A stretch of DNA of 44,116 bases from an uncultured Pseudobutyrivibrio sp. (GTDB lineage Bacteria; Bacillota; Clostridia; Lachnospirales; Lachnospiraceae): NCBI GenBank assembly GCA_900546435.1, contig URCQ01000020.1:1-44116 (forward strand), written 5' to 3'. How positions within the stretch are numbered: position 1 is the first letter of the stretch; each line of letters starts with the position of its first letter. Below the pieces are notes generated by a model, which had not been told where the DNA came from, did no database searches, and was given only the letters and a program-made list of their open reading frames with translations. Made by a program: the position numbers and the translations under genes. This document shows, in pieces, positions 14,114 through 23,387 of the stretch.

Positions 14114-16361
14114 TCATGAGTTGTCAGAAATGACAAAAAAGCTCAAAAAAAGATACCAGAGTGGAGAATCTTTGGATCGGCTTCTTCCAGAGGCATTTGC
14201 TGTTATGATTGAGGCAGATGACAGGGTGTTAAAGAAACGACCATATGATGTGCAGGTTCTTGCTGGAATTGCCTTGCATCAGGGGTATATGACAGAAATG
14301 AATACAGGAGAGGGAAAGACGCTGGCGGCGACCATGCCATTGTATTTAAATGCGCTCTCTGGAAAGCCATGTATTCTCGTAACAACCAATAGTTACCTGG
14401 CAGCACGTGATGGACAGGAGATGGGTGAAGTTTATCAGTTTATGGGACTGACCTGTTCGTATCCGGATGCGGATGAAAAAAAGAAAATGGCAGACGATGA
14501 AAGAAAAGCATTCTATCGTGCGGATATCATATATACAACAAATAGTGGTTTGGGATTTGATTATCTGTTTCATAATCTTGTAAAGAAAAAGGAAGACCGT
14601 TTTTTGTGTGATCTGAATTATTGCATTATTGATGAAGCAGATGCTGTGCTTTTGGATTCTGCCGTTATGCCGCTTGTTATATCCGGTGTTCCGCGAGTGC
14701 AGTCCAATCTTTATCGCGTCTGCGATTTCTTTGTCACATCGTTGACAGAAGATATTGATTATATTGAAGAAGATGGAGCGGTATGGTTGACTCCAAAGGG
14801 CGTTCAATATGCAGAGAATTTCTTTGGAATCCAGAATTTTTATGGGAAAGAGAATTTTGAGATCAATCGTCATGTGACACTGGCGTTGCGTGCTCATATG
14901 ACACTGAAAAACAATAAGGATTATGTTGTTACAGATCATGGTAAAGTGGAACTGTTTGATGGTGCAACAGGTCGATTGATGCATGGGGTCAAGCTTCGTG
15001 GAGGACAGCACCAGGCAATCGAAGCAAAAGAAAAAATTGAAATTTCGCAGGAATATCGTACAGTTGCTTCTGTTACTTTTCAGAATCTTTTTATGATGTT
15101 TGATAAGATGGCGGGCATGAGTGGAACCATTATGGATGCCAAAGATGAAATGTTTGATGTGTATCAGAAAAAGGTGATTAAAATCCCGTCAAACCGTCCG
15201 GTGCAACGTGTGGATCGGCGCGATCTATATTATGTAAATGCAAAACAGCAGTTTTGGGCTGCGGCAGATGATTTGATCAAAATTCATGAAACCGGACAAC
15301 CGGTCCTAGTTGTGTTGAATTCTGTTTCCGATACAGATCTTTTTTCCAGAATCATGATCGAAAAGAATATTCCACACAATGTGTTGAATGCAAGTAATGC
15401 TTTCTGGGAAGCACAGATTATTGCCGGGGCAGGTCAAAAAGGAGCTGTGACCATTGCAACAACGATGGCAGGAAGAGGGACGGATATCAAGCTTGGAAAA
15501 GGCGTCAAAGAATTAGGGGGACTTGCCGTACTTGGTATTGGAAGAATGGATAATGTGCGTTCGGAACGACAGGCAAGAGGACGCTCCGGAAGACAAGGAG
15601 ATCCTGGATTTAGCCAATTTTACGTCAGTTTGGAAGATGATATTGTTGGTGCAGAGGATGACGAAAAAATTCAACGGTATATTGACGAAGAAAGACATAT
15701 TTCAAAGCATAAAATAAAGAGAATCATTAACCAGAGTCAGAAACTCAAAGTTGAGATGGATGAGATGGGAAGAAAGAAATCCGTGCAATATGATGAAGTG
15801 CTGCAGCGTCAAAGAGATCTGATTTATAAAACGCGTGCGCAGTTGTTAGAAGGAGCACGTGTGAAAGAAAACCTTTTATTGGATATTGCCAGGGAAAATA
15901 TTGTAGACTACTTACATCATCAAGACACAATGGATTTAGCAGAGATCAACCGCTATATTTTGGATAATGTATCGTATGCACTAGATGATGGGTTGAAGGG
16001 CGTGTCTCTTTCTGATAAAAAAGCGTTAGAAGTGTATTTGATGAAACGTGTATATGAGGGAATTGCAAAGCAAAAAGCATCCATTTGTCATCCCGATGCG
16101 TATGAACAGTTTTTGCGTGAAGCAATCTTAAATGCGGTGGATGAAGGATGGGTAGAACTGATTGATTATCTGGAACAGCTGAAATATGCTGTGGCAGGCA
16201 GAGCTTCTGCACAGAGAAATATCATGTTTGAATATCAAAATGAAGCATTTGAGTCGTATTTGGATACGGTAAAAGTGGTAAAAAGAAATATTATAAGAAA
16301 TGTACTATTGAGTGATGCGACCGTTTTAAAAGACGCACGTCTTAAAATCGTATATCCATAA
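14028..16361 (+). CDS. secA2: Accessory Sec ATPase SecA2
   Basis: This 777-residue motor ATPase shows the SecA order: the N-terminal segment KLRKILAKIKECE and LSDHELSE, EAFAVMIEA, Walker A TGEGKT (93-98), DEAD (202-205), MSGTIMDA, and the second RecA-like domain motif TTMAGRGTDIKLG followed by GRSGRQGDPG. It lacks the C-terminal zinc-binding tail of housekeeping SecA, as expected for SecA2. It should push the glycoprotein through SecY2. The start at 14028 overlaps asp3 by 86 bases; it is supported by AAAGGAAG just upstream and by the conserved SecA N-terminus encoded in the overlap. Confidence 0.94.
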   Translation: MKSRTELHKLRKILAKIKECEKRIEKLSDHELSEMTKKLKKRYQSGESLDRLLPEAFAVMIEADDRVLKKRPYDVQVLAGIALHQGYMTEMNTGEGKTLAATMPLYLNALSGKPCILVTTNSYLAARDGQEMGEVYQFMGLTCSYPDADEKKKMADDERKAFYRADIIYTTNSGLGFDYLFHNLVKKKEDRFLCDLNYCIIDEADAVLLDSAVMPLVISGVPRVQSNLYRVCDFFVTSLTEDIDYIEEDGAVWLTPKGVQYAENFFGIQNFYGKENFEINRHVTLALRAHMTLKNNKDYVVTDHGKVELFDGATGRLMHGVKLRGGQHQAIEAKEKIEISQEYRTVASVTFQNLFMMFDKMAGMSGTIMDAKDEMFDVYQKKVIKIPSNRPVQRVDRRDLYYVNAKQQFWAAADDLIKIHETGQPVLVVLNSVSDTDLFSRIMIEKNIPHNVLNASNAFWEAQIIAGAGQKGAVTIATTMAGRGTDIKLGKGVKELGGLAVLGIGRMDNVRSERQARGRSGRQGDPGFSQFYVSLEDDIVGAEDDEKIQRYIDEERHISKHKIKRIINQSQKLKVEMDEMGRKKSVQYDEVLQRQRDLIYKTRAQLLEGARVKENLLLDIARENIVDYLHHQDTMDLAEINRYILDNVSYALDDGLKGVSLSDKKALEVYLMKRVYEGIAKQKASICHPDAYEQFLREAILNAVDEGWVELIDYLEQLKYAVAGRASAQRNIMFEYQNEAFESYLDTVKVVKRNIIRNVLLSDATVLKDARLKIVYP

Positions 16362-16383
16362 AATATTTAACTAGGAGAGTATA

Positions 16384-17874
16384 ATGGTATATAACTTTAA
16401 TTTAGGCATAGGATGGGCAAGCAGTGGAGTAGAATACGCACAAAGCTATCGTGCAAACTTACTTCGTAAAGCTAATATTCCGGCAAAATTTATTTTCACA
16501 GATATGTTTCCAAAGGATAACATAGAGCATATGACGAAAAATATCGGATTCTTGGATGAAGAAATTATCTGGCTCTATACATTTTTTACCGATGTTGTGA
16601 CATCACCGGTTGTGTTTACAAAGGAAGCGTTTGAAAAGACATTACCGGATACAGATTATGACATTACCGGAACAGATGGTATCTGCCGTTATGTGTTTAA
16701 AGAAAAAGATTGTTTTTATACAGCCTACATGGCAGATGAAACGAGCGATCTGGTGCATAGGGTAGAAATCGTTTCCCATGGCTGTCTTGTCCGAAAGGAT
16801 TTTTATACATATTGTAAGACATTTTCTGAATATTTTGCGCCGCTCGATGGACAGGCACATTTATATGGCAGAACTTTTTTCAATGAAGATGGTTCGGTTG
16901 CATTTGAAGAAGTGATTGATGACGATCAGGTATTTTATAAATTTAAGGATGAAGTGATTTATTCCAAGGAAGCATTGGTCGGCCTTATGGTGAGACGACT
17001 GGAATTAAAAGCAGAAGATGTGGTTTTGATTGACAGGACAACAGGGATTGGCCAGACAATACTGGAAAATTGCGGAGATGCGAAAGTCGGTATTGTGGTT
17101 CACGCTGATCATTTCAGCGAAAACGGAACCGATGAAAACAACATTTTATGGAATAATTATTATGAATATGCATTTTCACAGACAGAACACATAGATTTTT
17201 ATATAACAGCAACAGATGCCCAGAAGAATATATTAGCGGATCAGTTTGCCAAATATTGCAAAAAGACACCGCGCATTGTGACGATTCCGGTTGGAAGTCT
17301 GGATACATTAAAGTATCCGCAAGAACCAAGAAAGCGTCATGCGATTGTGACAGCCTCACGTCTTGCAAGTGAAAAACATTGTGATTGGATTGTGGAAGCA
17401 ATTGCGCTGGCAAGAGAGGAAGTACCGGATATTTCGTTGGATATTTATGGGGTTGGACCAGAGAAAGATAAGATTCAGTCTACCATACAAAGACTTGCAT
17501 GTGAGGATTGTGTCCGTCTGATGGGACAGCACAATATGGATCAGGTGTATGTGGCATATGAGGCTTATGTGGGAGCATCACAGAGCGAAGGCTTTGGACT
17601 AAGCCTGATGGAAGCAATTGGCTCAGGACTGCCGATCATAGGATTTGATGTGCGCTATGGAAATCAGACATTTGTGGATCAGGGACAAAATGGCTATAAG
17701 ATTGCCATTACAGATGAAATGGATCAAAAAGAAAAGGTTCAGTATCTTGCAAAGGCAATCATTCAATTGTTTACAAAAGATGATGTGAATGCTTTTATAG
17801 AACATTCCTATCAAAAAGCGGAAGAATATCTGACCGAGGAGGTGGTAAAGCGATGGATACAGCTGCTAAAATAA
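16384..17874 (+). CDS. gtfA: GtfA, catalytic subunit of the adhesin O-GlcNAc transferase
   Basis: The 496-residue protein has an N-terminal R-fold/DUF1975-like region (about 50-210) and a GT4, GT-B fold catalytic part. Motifs include NLGIGWASSGVEYAQSYR at the N-terminus, AIVTASRLASEKH near 320 and the nucleotide-sugar motif SEGFGLSLMEA near 400 (E-x7-E). GtfA transfers the first sugar, GlcNAc in streptococci, to Ser/Thr of the adhesin in complex with GtfB. It works in the cytosol before export. AGGAGAG precedes the start. Confidence 0.93.
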   Translation: MVYNFNLGIGWASSGVEYAQSYRANLLRKANIPAKFIFTDMFPKDNIEHMTKNIGFLDEEIIWLYTFFTDVVTSPVVFTKEAFEKTLPDTDYDITGTDGICRYVFKEKDCFYTAYMADETSDLVHRVEIVSHGCLVRKDFYTYCKTFSEYFAPLDGQAHLYGRTFFNEDGSVAFEEVIDDDQVFYKFKDEVIYSKEALVGLMVRRLELKAEDVVLIDRTTGIGQTILENCGDAKVGIVVHADHFSENGTDENNILWNNYYEYAFSQTEHIDFYITATDAQKNILADQFAKYCKKTPRIVTIPVGSLDTLKYPQEPRKRHAIVTASRLASEKHCDWIVEAIALAREEVPDISLDIYGVGPEKDKIQSTIQRLACEDCVRLMGQHNMDQVYVAYEAYVGASQSEGFGLSLMEAIGSGLPIIGFDVRYGNQTFVDQGQNGYKIAITDEMDQKEKVQYLAKAIIQLFTKDDVNAFIEHSYQKAEEYLTEEVVKRWIQLLK

Positions 17875-19196
17875 CATTGCTGTTTGATACATTTTCAGAG
17901 CAAAGCCAGAATTTATATAACAGTTTTCGACTTGCAGACCGGAAGTTTCAGGCGGTTGTTATTGAAGATGACGGTTTTTTGCCGGAAGGCATTTTATCCG
18001 TCTATGGTGGCTTGGCCGGGTATGATGATATAAAAAGAACAGAAGATAAAAGACCATTGTATTTTAATCAGATTGCAGTGCCAAAGTATTGGCAGATAGA
18101 AGGAAATAATACGAGCGCAAGGGTTCTAAACCACGAAAAAGAGGTGGCACGTATTTTTTACGCAGATCCGAAGCAGAAAAGACTGGTACGTGTGGTTGAC
18201 TGGCTGGATGATCAGGGTGTGGTGCGTCTGAGTGAACATTACAACAAATATGGAGAAATATACTGTCATACGATTTTTAATAAAAAAGGACAGAAGGTTG
18301 CAAGAAAGTTCTTTTCCCCGCAGGGAGAGGAAAAAGTGGTTGAAAACTTTGTGACAAATGATTTCATTGTGTCATGGGAAGGAAAAGAAATTGTCCTTCA
18401 TACAAAGACAGAACTCATTTGTTTTTACCTGCAATGCAAGGGATTAGAACAATCGGCCATCTATTACAACTCTTTGTCGACGCCATTTTTTGCTGCAGAG
18501 GAATTGCCGGAAAACGGATATCAGGATATTCTGTTTTGGAACGAACCAATTGGGGAGGAAATCCCGGGAAATATGCAATATATATTGCAACAGCATGCTA
18601 AACGATGCAAACAGATTTATGTACAGCGTCAGGATGCGTTCGATAAACTGATGACTCTTGGTGCGTCAGAAAAGATGGTAAAAAAACTGGGCTATGTATA
18701 TGATTTTGTACGGGAAAACAACCACAAGGCAAAAGCATTAATCTGTACGAACTCCGACCGTATTGCACATATCAATGATATCGTGCAACAGGTTCCGCAA
18801 ATGCATTTTTCTATTGCTGCATTTACGGAAATGTCCTCAAAACTAATGAGTTTAGGAGATTGTCCAAATGTTTCACTTTATCCGAATGTAAAGCAAAATA
18901 CGTTGGAGCAATTATTTGAAGATTGTGATTTCTATTTAGACATCAACTATGAAAATGAAATTGCAGATGCAGTTCATCAGGCATTTTTGCAGAATCAGCT
19001 TATTGTAGGATTTGATGAAACAAAGCATAACGCTTTATATACGGCAGATACAAATCTGTTTAGTGTGAATGATTATCAGGATATGATAGATGCGCTGAAT
19101 GCGACCTTGCAAATGCCACAGATTATTGATGAGGCATTGAAAAAACAGAGAAACAGTGCACTTTCAGAGCCGGTTTCCTGTTATGAAAATTTATAA
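17853..19196 (+). CDS. gtfB: GtfB, substrate-binding subunit of the adhesin O-GlcNAc transferase
   Basis: The 447-residue protein is a GT-B-like partner of GtfA without an intact catalytic motif. It resembles GtfB in its order: LFDTFSEQSQNLYNSFRLA at the N-terminus, an R-fold domain with VRVVDWLDDQGVVR near 110, and a degenerate sugar-nucleotide region near 350-390. GtfB recognises the polypeptide and stabilises GtfA. The start lies 22 bases inside gtfA, with GAGGAGG ten bases upstream, so equal amounts of the two subunits may be made by coupled translation. Confidence 0.9.
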   Translation: MDTAAKITLLFDTFSEQSQNLYNSFRLADRKFQAVVIEDDGFLPEGILSVYGGLAGYDDIKRTEDKRPLYFNQIAVPKYWQIEGNNTSARVLNHEKEVARIFYADPKQKRLVRVVDWLDDQGVVRLSEHYNKYGEIYCHTIFNKKGQKVARKFFSPQGEEKVVENFVTNDFIVSWEGKEIVLHTKTELICFYLQCKGLEQSAIYYNSLSTPFFAAEELPENGYQDILFWNEPIGEEIPGNMQYILQQHAKRCKQIYVQRQDAFDKLMTLGASEKMVKKLGYVYDFVRENNHKAKALICTNSDRIAHINDIVQQVPQMHFSIAAFTEMSSKLMSLGDCPNVSLYPNVKQNTLEQLFEDCDFYLDINYENEIADAVHQAFLQNQLIVGFDETKHNALYTADTNLFSVNDYQDMIDALNATLQMPQIIDEALKKQRNSALSEPVSCYENL

Positions 19197-19221
19197 AATA
19201 GTAATCAAAGAGAGGTAAAAG

Positions 19222-19716
19222 ATGAAAGCAGAGAACAGAAAAAAAAGAGCATTAACAGTAGCAGGTTATCTATGCCTGACCATTGTCTTATTGGCGGTTA
19301 TTCCGGTATTTCTTCCGCAGTTTTTTGGATATAGATATACGACATACTTGGTAAGCACAGACACAACAAAACAGGTTTCGGAACCAAAAACATTAGTTTA
19401 TGTGGAAAATATGGATCATGCAGCATATGAAGCAGGAAATGTCGTTGCAGTGTTTTCAGATAAAACAAAACGGGTAGATGTATATACCGTTGCATCGAAT
19501 GATGGAAAAGAAGCTCTGACAATGAAATCCGGTGAAAAAGTGCAATATGATAAAGTGGCAGGTCACGTGGCAGCAAAATTGCCACTTGTTGGATTTTTAG
19601 GTCAGATTTGTTTCTCTATGGTAGGGATGATCGCATTGGTTATCATTTTTGCTATGGCAATCGCATGCCTTACTTATGGAAACAAAATTGCAAAAGAAAT
19701 GAACGATAACGAATAA
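19222..19716 (+). CDS. Signal-peptidase-I-like (SipW/S26B type) membrane protein lacking catalytic residues
   Basis: This 164-residue protein has membrane segments at about 10-33 and 129-152, enclosing an extracytoplasmic domain with the outline of archaeal/ER-type signal peptidases: FGYRYTTYLVS, DAAYEAGNVVAVF-like Gly-Asn-Val-Val, MKSGEKVQYD where active enzymes have a KGDAN...D block, and VAGHVAAKLPLVGFLG, equal to the VxGKV..-IPxxGxxxG end. The nucleophile block SGSMxP is replaced by STDTTK (45-50) and no His-Arg pair is seen near 84-90. It is therefore probably inactive as a protease. It is 25 bases after gtfB and seems part of the aSec operon. A docking, chaperone or SecE-like accessory role is possible but unproven. 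Confidence 0.75.
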   Translation: MKAENRKKRALTVAGYLCLTIVLLAVIPVFLPQFFGYRYTTYLVSTDTTKQVSEPKTLVYVENMDHAAYEAGNVVAVFSDKTKRVDVYTVASNDGKEALTMKSGEKVQYDKVAGHVAAKLPLVGFLGQICFSMVGMIALVIIFAMAIACLTYGNKIAKEMNDNE

Positions 19717-19739
19717 AACAGACACCAAGGAGAATAATT

Positions 19740-21224
19740 ATGCCAGTATTTGACTTTGCAGATAAACCCCAGGAAGAAAATAAAAGTGCATGTACGTACC
19801 ATGTTTTTGCATCAAATGAGTCTTTTTCTGATGCACAACATCCGATTTTGATTTTGGATCACACCAAAAGGGAATGGAAGCACCATGCCAACGGAACGTT
19901 TCTGAATCCAAACACGCGCACGGCATTTGCCTTTGAAGAGGAAGATGGTGTTGTGAATGCAGATATTCTGTGTGTGGATTCCCGTTTTGTGAGTCTTTTG
20001 AAATGGTTAGGGGAGAATCATATCCAGGTACAGCTATCAGGAACGCATACAACACAGGGGTATGCGGTGTATCGTATCCGGGAAATTGCATCCGGAACAG
20101 GAACCAAATTATCTGCAGAGGATGGCTTTTTGCAATATATGATGGAACGTCTTTTTGCCAGTAGTGCACCGGAGAATGTGGAAGAAGAGGATGCAACGGA
20201 TGAGTCAGGGGATGATATGAAGCTGACGAGCCTCCAAAGCATTACGGATTTCATGACTTGTGCAGGGAAAACATTGCCAGACCATATCCGTTTGTGGGCG
20301 AGAAGAAATCTTGCGGTGGCAAAATCACATGAGGTTTCTCCGGAAGAGCGCCGTCATGCACAGCGAGCACTGTCCATCATGATGAATATTCAATGGAAAA
20401 ATCAATATTTCGAGGCAATCGATCCGGTGAAGGCAAGAAAAATTCTGGATGAAGAATTATATGGTATGGAACGTGTGAAACAAAGAATTATTGAGACAAT
20501 CATTCAAATCAATCGCACGCATACATTGCCGGCATATGGTCTTCTTTTGATCGGACCGGCGGGGACCGGAAAATCACAGATTGCGTATGCCGTGGCACGT
20601 ATTCTTCGTATGCCTTGGACGACGCTTGATATGTCATCGATCAATGATCCGGAACAATTGACAGGAAGTTCGAGAATCTATGCGAACGCAAAACCGGGAA
20701 TTATCATGGATGCATTTTCGATGGCAGGGGAGTCAAATCTTGTTTTTATTATCAACGAATTAGATAAAGCTGCCTCTGGAAAAGGAAATGGAAATCCAGC
20801 AGATGTTCTCTTAACCCTGTTGGATAACCTTGGATTTACAGATAATTACATGGAATGTATGATTCCGACAAATGGTGTTTATCCGATTGCAACAGCAAAT
20901 GACCGGGAACAGATTAGTGCACCACTCATGTCACGATTTGCAGTGATCGAGATACCGGATTATACAGATGAAGAGAAAAAAATCATTTTCTCTAGATTTG
21001 CGTTGCCAAAGGTACTCAAACGTATTGGTATGACGGCAGAAGAATGTGTTTTGACAGAGGATGGATTAGAGCAGGTTATTCAGTTATATGCAAACACTTC
21101 AGGAATACGTGATTTAGAACAGGCAGCAGAACATATTGCAGCGAACGCCTTATATCAGATTGAAGTCGATCATAAAAAGCAGGTCGTATTTGATGCGGAT
21201 ATGATCGAAAAATTATTGAGTTAG
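19740..21224 (+). CDS. Lon-type AAA+ ATPase without protease domain, linked to the aSec locus
   Basis: The 494-residue cytosolic protein has a novel-looking N-terminal part (1-215) and a C-terminal AAA+ module of Lon type: LDEELYGMERVKQRIIE (236-252), Walker A GPAGTGKS (272-279), Walker B VFIINELDKA (335-344, Asn339 at the usual Asp but Glu340 kept), sensor 1 ATAND (384-388), arginine finger region PLMSRF (395-400) and sensor 2 SGIRDLEQ (454-461). The chain stops where Lon would continue into the Ser-Lys protease domain. No membrane segment is visible. It may remodel or unfold the adhesin or aSec complexes. AAGGAG precedes the start, 23 bases after the previous gene. Confidence 0.8.
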   Translation: MPVFDFADKPQEENKSACTYHVFASNESFSDAQHPILILDHTKREWKHHANGTFLNPNTRTAFAFEEEDGVVNADILCVDSRFVSLLKWLGENHIQVQLSGTHTTQGYAVYRIREIASGTGTKLSAEDGFLQYMMERLFASSAPENVEEEDATDESGDDMKLTSLQSITDFMTCAGKTLPDHIRLWARRNLAVAKSHEVSPEERRHAQRALSIMMNIQWKNQYFEAIDPVKARKILDEELYGMERVKQRIIETIIQINRTHTLPAYGLLLIGPAGTGKSQIAYAVARILRMPWTTLDMSSINDPEQLTGSSRIYANAKPGIIMDAFSMAGESNLVFIINELDKAASGKGNGNPADVLLTLLDNLGFTDNYMECMIPTNGVYPIATANDREQISAPLMSRFAVIEIPDYTDEEKKIIFSRFALPKVLKRIGMTAEECVLTEDGLEQVIQLYANTSGIRDLEQAAEHIAANALYQIEVDHKKQVVFDADMIEKLLS

Positions 21225-21228
21225 GATT

Positions 21229-21256
21229 TTGTATATACATACTGGAAAAATATGAT
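21229..21256 (+). promoter_or_regulatory. Possible sigma-A promoter for the chemoreceptor gene
   Basis: TTGTAT (21229-21234) and TATGAT (21251-21256) are 16 bases apart, 44 bases before the chemoreceptor ATG. It would separate this gene from the aSec operon. No terminator is visible between them, so read-through is possible. Confidence 0.4.
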
Positions 21257-21299
21257 AAAATAAGTATATATTGTTAGAGATGCACAAAGGAGAAGTTCT

Positions 21300-23387
21300 A
21301 TGAAAATCAAAAAAATCGGTACAAAGATGTTAGCTGTCATTCTGCCAATTGTTATTCTGGCTATGATACTTTTGACAACAATTAGTGGGTTATCGAGTCG
21401 GGATATCATCAATAACCAGATTGCAAGCAGGATGCAGGCAGAATTATCGTCACAGAGTGGAGAAATGGAGCAGGATTTGCATACAGTATCTGCTATGGCA
21501 CAGGCAATATCTCGTGTGGTATCCACTACATATCAGACAACTTCTATGGAGACCTACGAAAAAATGCTTGGTGAGCTGATTCAGGATAATGATATGGTGT
21601 CTGGAAGTGGGCTCTGGTTTGAGCCATATGCATATCAGTCTGATGCAGAATATATGGGACCATATGTATATAAAGATGGAAATGCATTAGTTACAACTTA
21701 TGATTATAGCAATGCAGAATATGATTATTTTGCGCAAGAGTATTATACATTGGCTAAAAAATCAGACGGACCGATTTTTACAGACCCATACTATGATGAG
21801 ACATCGGATAGTATTATGTCGACTTGTGCGATGCCAATTTTAGTAAATGGAAAATACATAGGATGTGTGACGGTAGACATTCAGCTGAATGCAATTACAA
21901 CCATGGTAGAAAACATTCAAGTAGGAAAAGCAGGAAAAGGCATGCTTTTGACGGCAGACGGTGTTTATATTGGTGGTGTTGATGAACAGAAGATTCAAAA
22001 TGCTGTTGTGATTACAGAGGATGAGGAAGCACCTGCACTTGCAAAAGCTGCCCAGACAATATTGTCTGGAGATCATGGAACGACAAGCTATGAGAGCAAT
22101 AAGGGGCGAATCAATCTTTATTATTCTCGTGTGCAGGCAACAAACTGGATTTTGATTATTACAATGCCGAATTCTGAATTGACAGAGCCGATTTTACAAT
22201 TACTTACAAGCCTTTTACTGATTTGTATTATTGCATTAATCATTGTTACAGTTGTTATTATTTTAAACGTTCGTTCTATTTCAAAAGGTTTGAATCGCGT
22301 GAAAGAATTTGCAGGTTCCCTGGCAGAAGGTGATTTTTCAGTTGAACCATTACAGGTCAAAACGCAGGACGAACTTGGTGTTATGGGGCATTCTTTAAAT
22401 GCGATGTATGTCAGTAATAAGCAGGTTATCTGTAATATCGCAGAGCATGCAACGGATATTGATGACGCAAGTACAAAGCTACATGATGCGGCATTAGAAT
22501 TATCAGATAATTTTGCTGAGATTAGAAAAAATATCGAAGAAGTAAATAATGCAATGATGACGACAAGTGCTGCGACACAGCAGGTAAATGCATCTACAGA
22601 AGAAGTATTATCAAATGTAAATCTTCTTACAGAAGAAACACAAAAAAGCACAGCAATGGCACAGGAAATCAGAGGACGAGCCAGAGAGGTGGAAGAAAAT
22701 AGCAACAAATCATTCGCATCTGCAACGACATTGGCAAAACAGTTTGAAGAGCATTTGGAAGAAAGTATTGAAAATGCAAAAGTTGTCAGCAGTATAGAAG
22801 AATTGGCTAATGTAATTTCCGAAATTGCAGAACAAATCAATCTGCTATCGTTAAATGCTTCGATTGAAGCAGCACGTGCCGGTGAGGCAGGAAAAGGTTT
22901 TGCCGTGGTTGCATCAGAGATAGGTTCTTTAGCAACGAATACAGCAGAGGCTGTTGGTCAGATTCAGAATACGATTTCAAAGGTTCAGGCAGCGTTTGAT
23001 GATTTGAAAAATGATGCTCAGAACATGCTAGGTTTTGTCGTAAATGATGTCACGCCGGATTACAGCAATTTTGTAGAAGTAGCAAAGCAATATGGAGAAG
23101 ATGCTCAGTCTATTGAAAATACAGCAAAAAATATCTCTAATATGTCAGATAATATTAAACAAATCATGCAGGAAGTGACAGCAGCAATACAAAGTATTAC
23201 TGAAGCAACCCAGGATACAACAGAAATCAGTGGAAGCATGACGGATAAAGTGGGTGTGGTTGCAGAACATGTAGACAATGTTTCAGAAATGGCAGAAAAA
23301 GAAGATATCATTGCTAGACAACTGACGGGTGTTGTTGCCCGATTTAAATTAGAAGATAAAGAACGCGGAGAACAGGCAGATGAGTGA
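21300..23387 (+). CDS. Methyl-accepting chemotaxis protein with Cache sensor domain
   Basis: This 695-residue receptor has a first membrane segment (9-30), a dCache-like extracytoplasmic sensor (about 35-290; GLWFEPYAY and GPIFTDPYYDE are typical), a second membrane segment (about 300-323), HAMP (324-376) and a cytoplasmic signalling coiled coil with the hairpin tip INLLSLNASIEAARAGEAGK (near 512-532). It should pass a small-molecule signal to CheA/CheW, but the ligand is unknown and no other chemotaxis gene is in the window. AAAGGAG lies before the ATG. The stop overlaps the next start, so the two are co-translated. Confidence 0.93.
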   Translation: MKIKKIGTKMLAVILPIVILAMILLTTISGLSSRDIINNQIASRMQAELSSQSGEMEQDLHTVSAMAQAISRVVSTTYQTTSMETYEKMLGELIQDNDMVSGSGLWFEPYAYQSDAEYMGPYVYKDGNALVTTYDYSNAEYDYFAQEYYTLAKKSDGPIFTDPYYDETSDSIMSTCAMPILVNGKYIGCVTVDIQLNAITTMVENIQVGKAGKGMLLTADGVYIGGVDEQKIQNAVVITEDEEAPALAKAAQTILSGDHGTTSYESNKGRINLYYSRVQATNWILIITMPNSELTEPILQLLTSLLLICIIALIIVTVVIILNVRSISKGLNRVKEFAGSLAEGDFSVEPLQVKTQDELGVMGHSLNAMYVSNKQVICNIAEHATDIDDASTKLHDAALELSDNFAEIRKNIEEVNNAMMTTSAATQQVNASTEEVLSNVNLLTEETQKSTAMAQEIRGRAREVEENSNKSFASATTLAKQFEEHLEESIENAKVVSSIEELANVISEIAEQINLLSLNASIEAARAGEAGKGFAVVASEIGSLATNTAEAVGQIQNTISKVQAAFDDLKNDAQNMLGFVVNDVTPDYSNFVEVAKQYGEDAQSIENTAKNISNMSDNIKQIMQEVTAAIQSITEATQDTTEISGSMTDKVGVVAEHVDNVSEMAEKEDIIARQLTGVVARFKLEDKERGEQADE

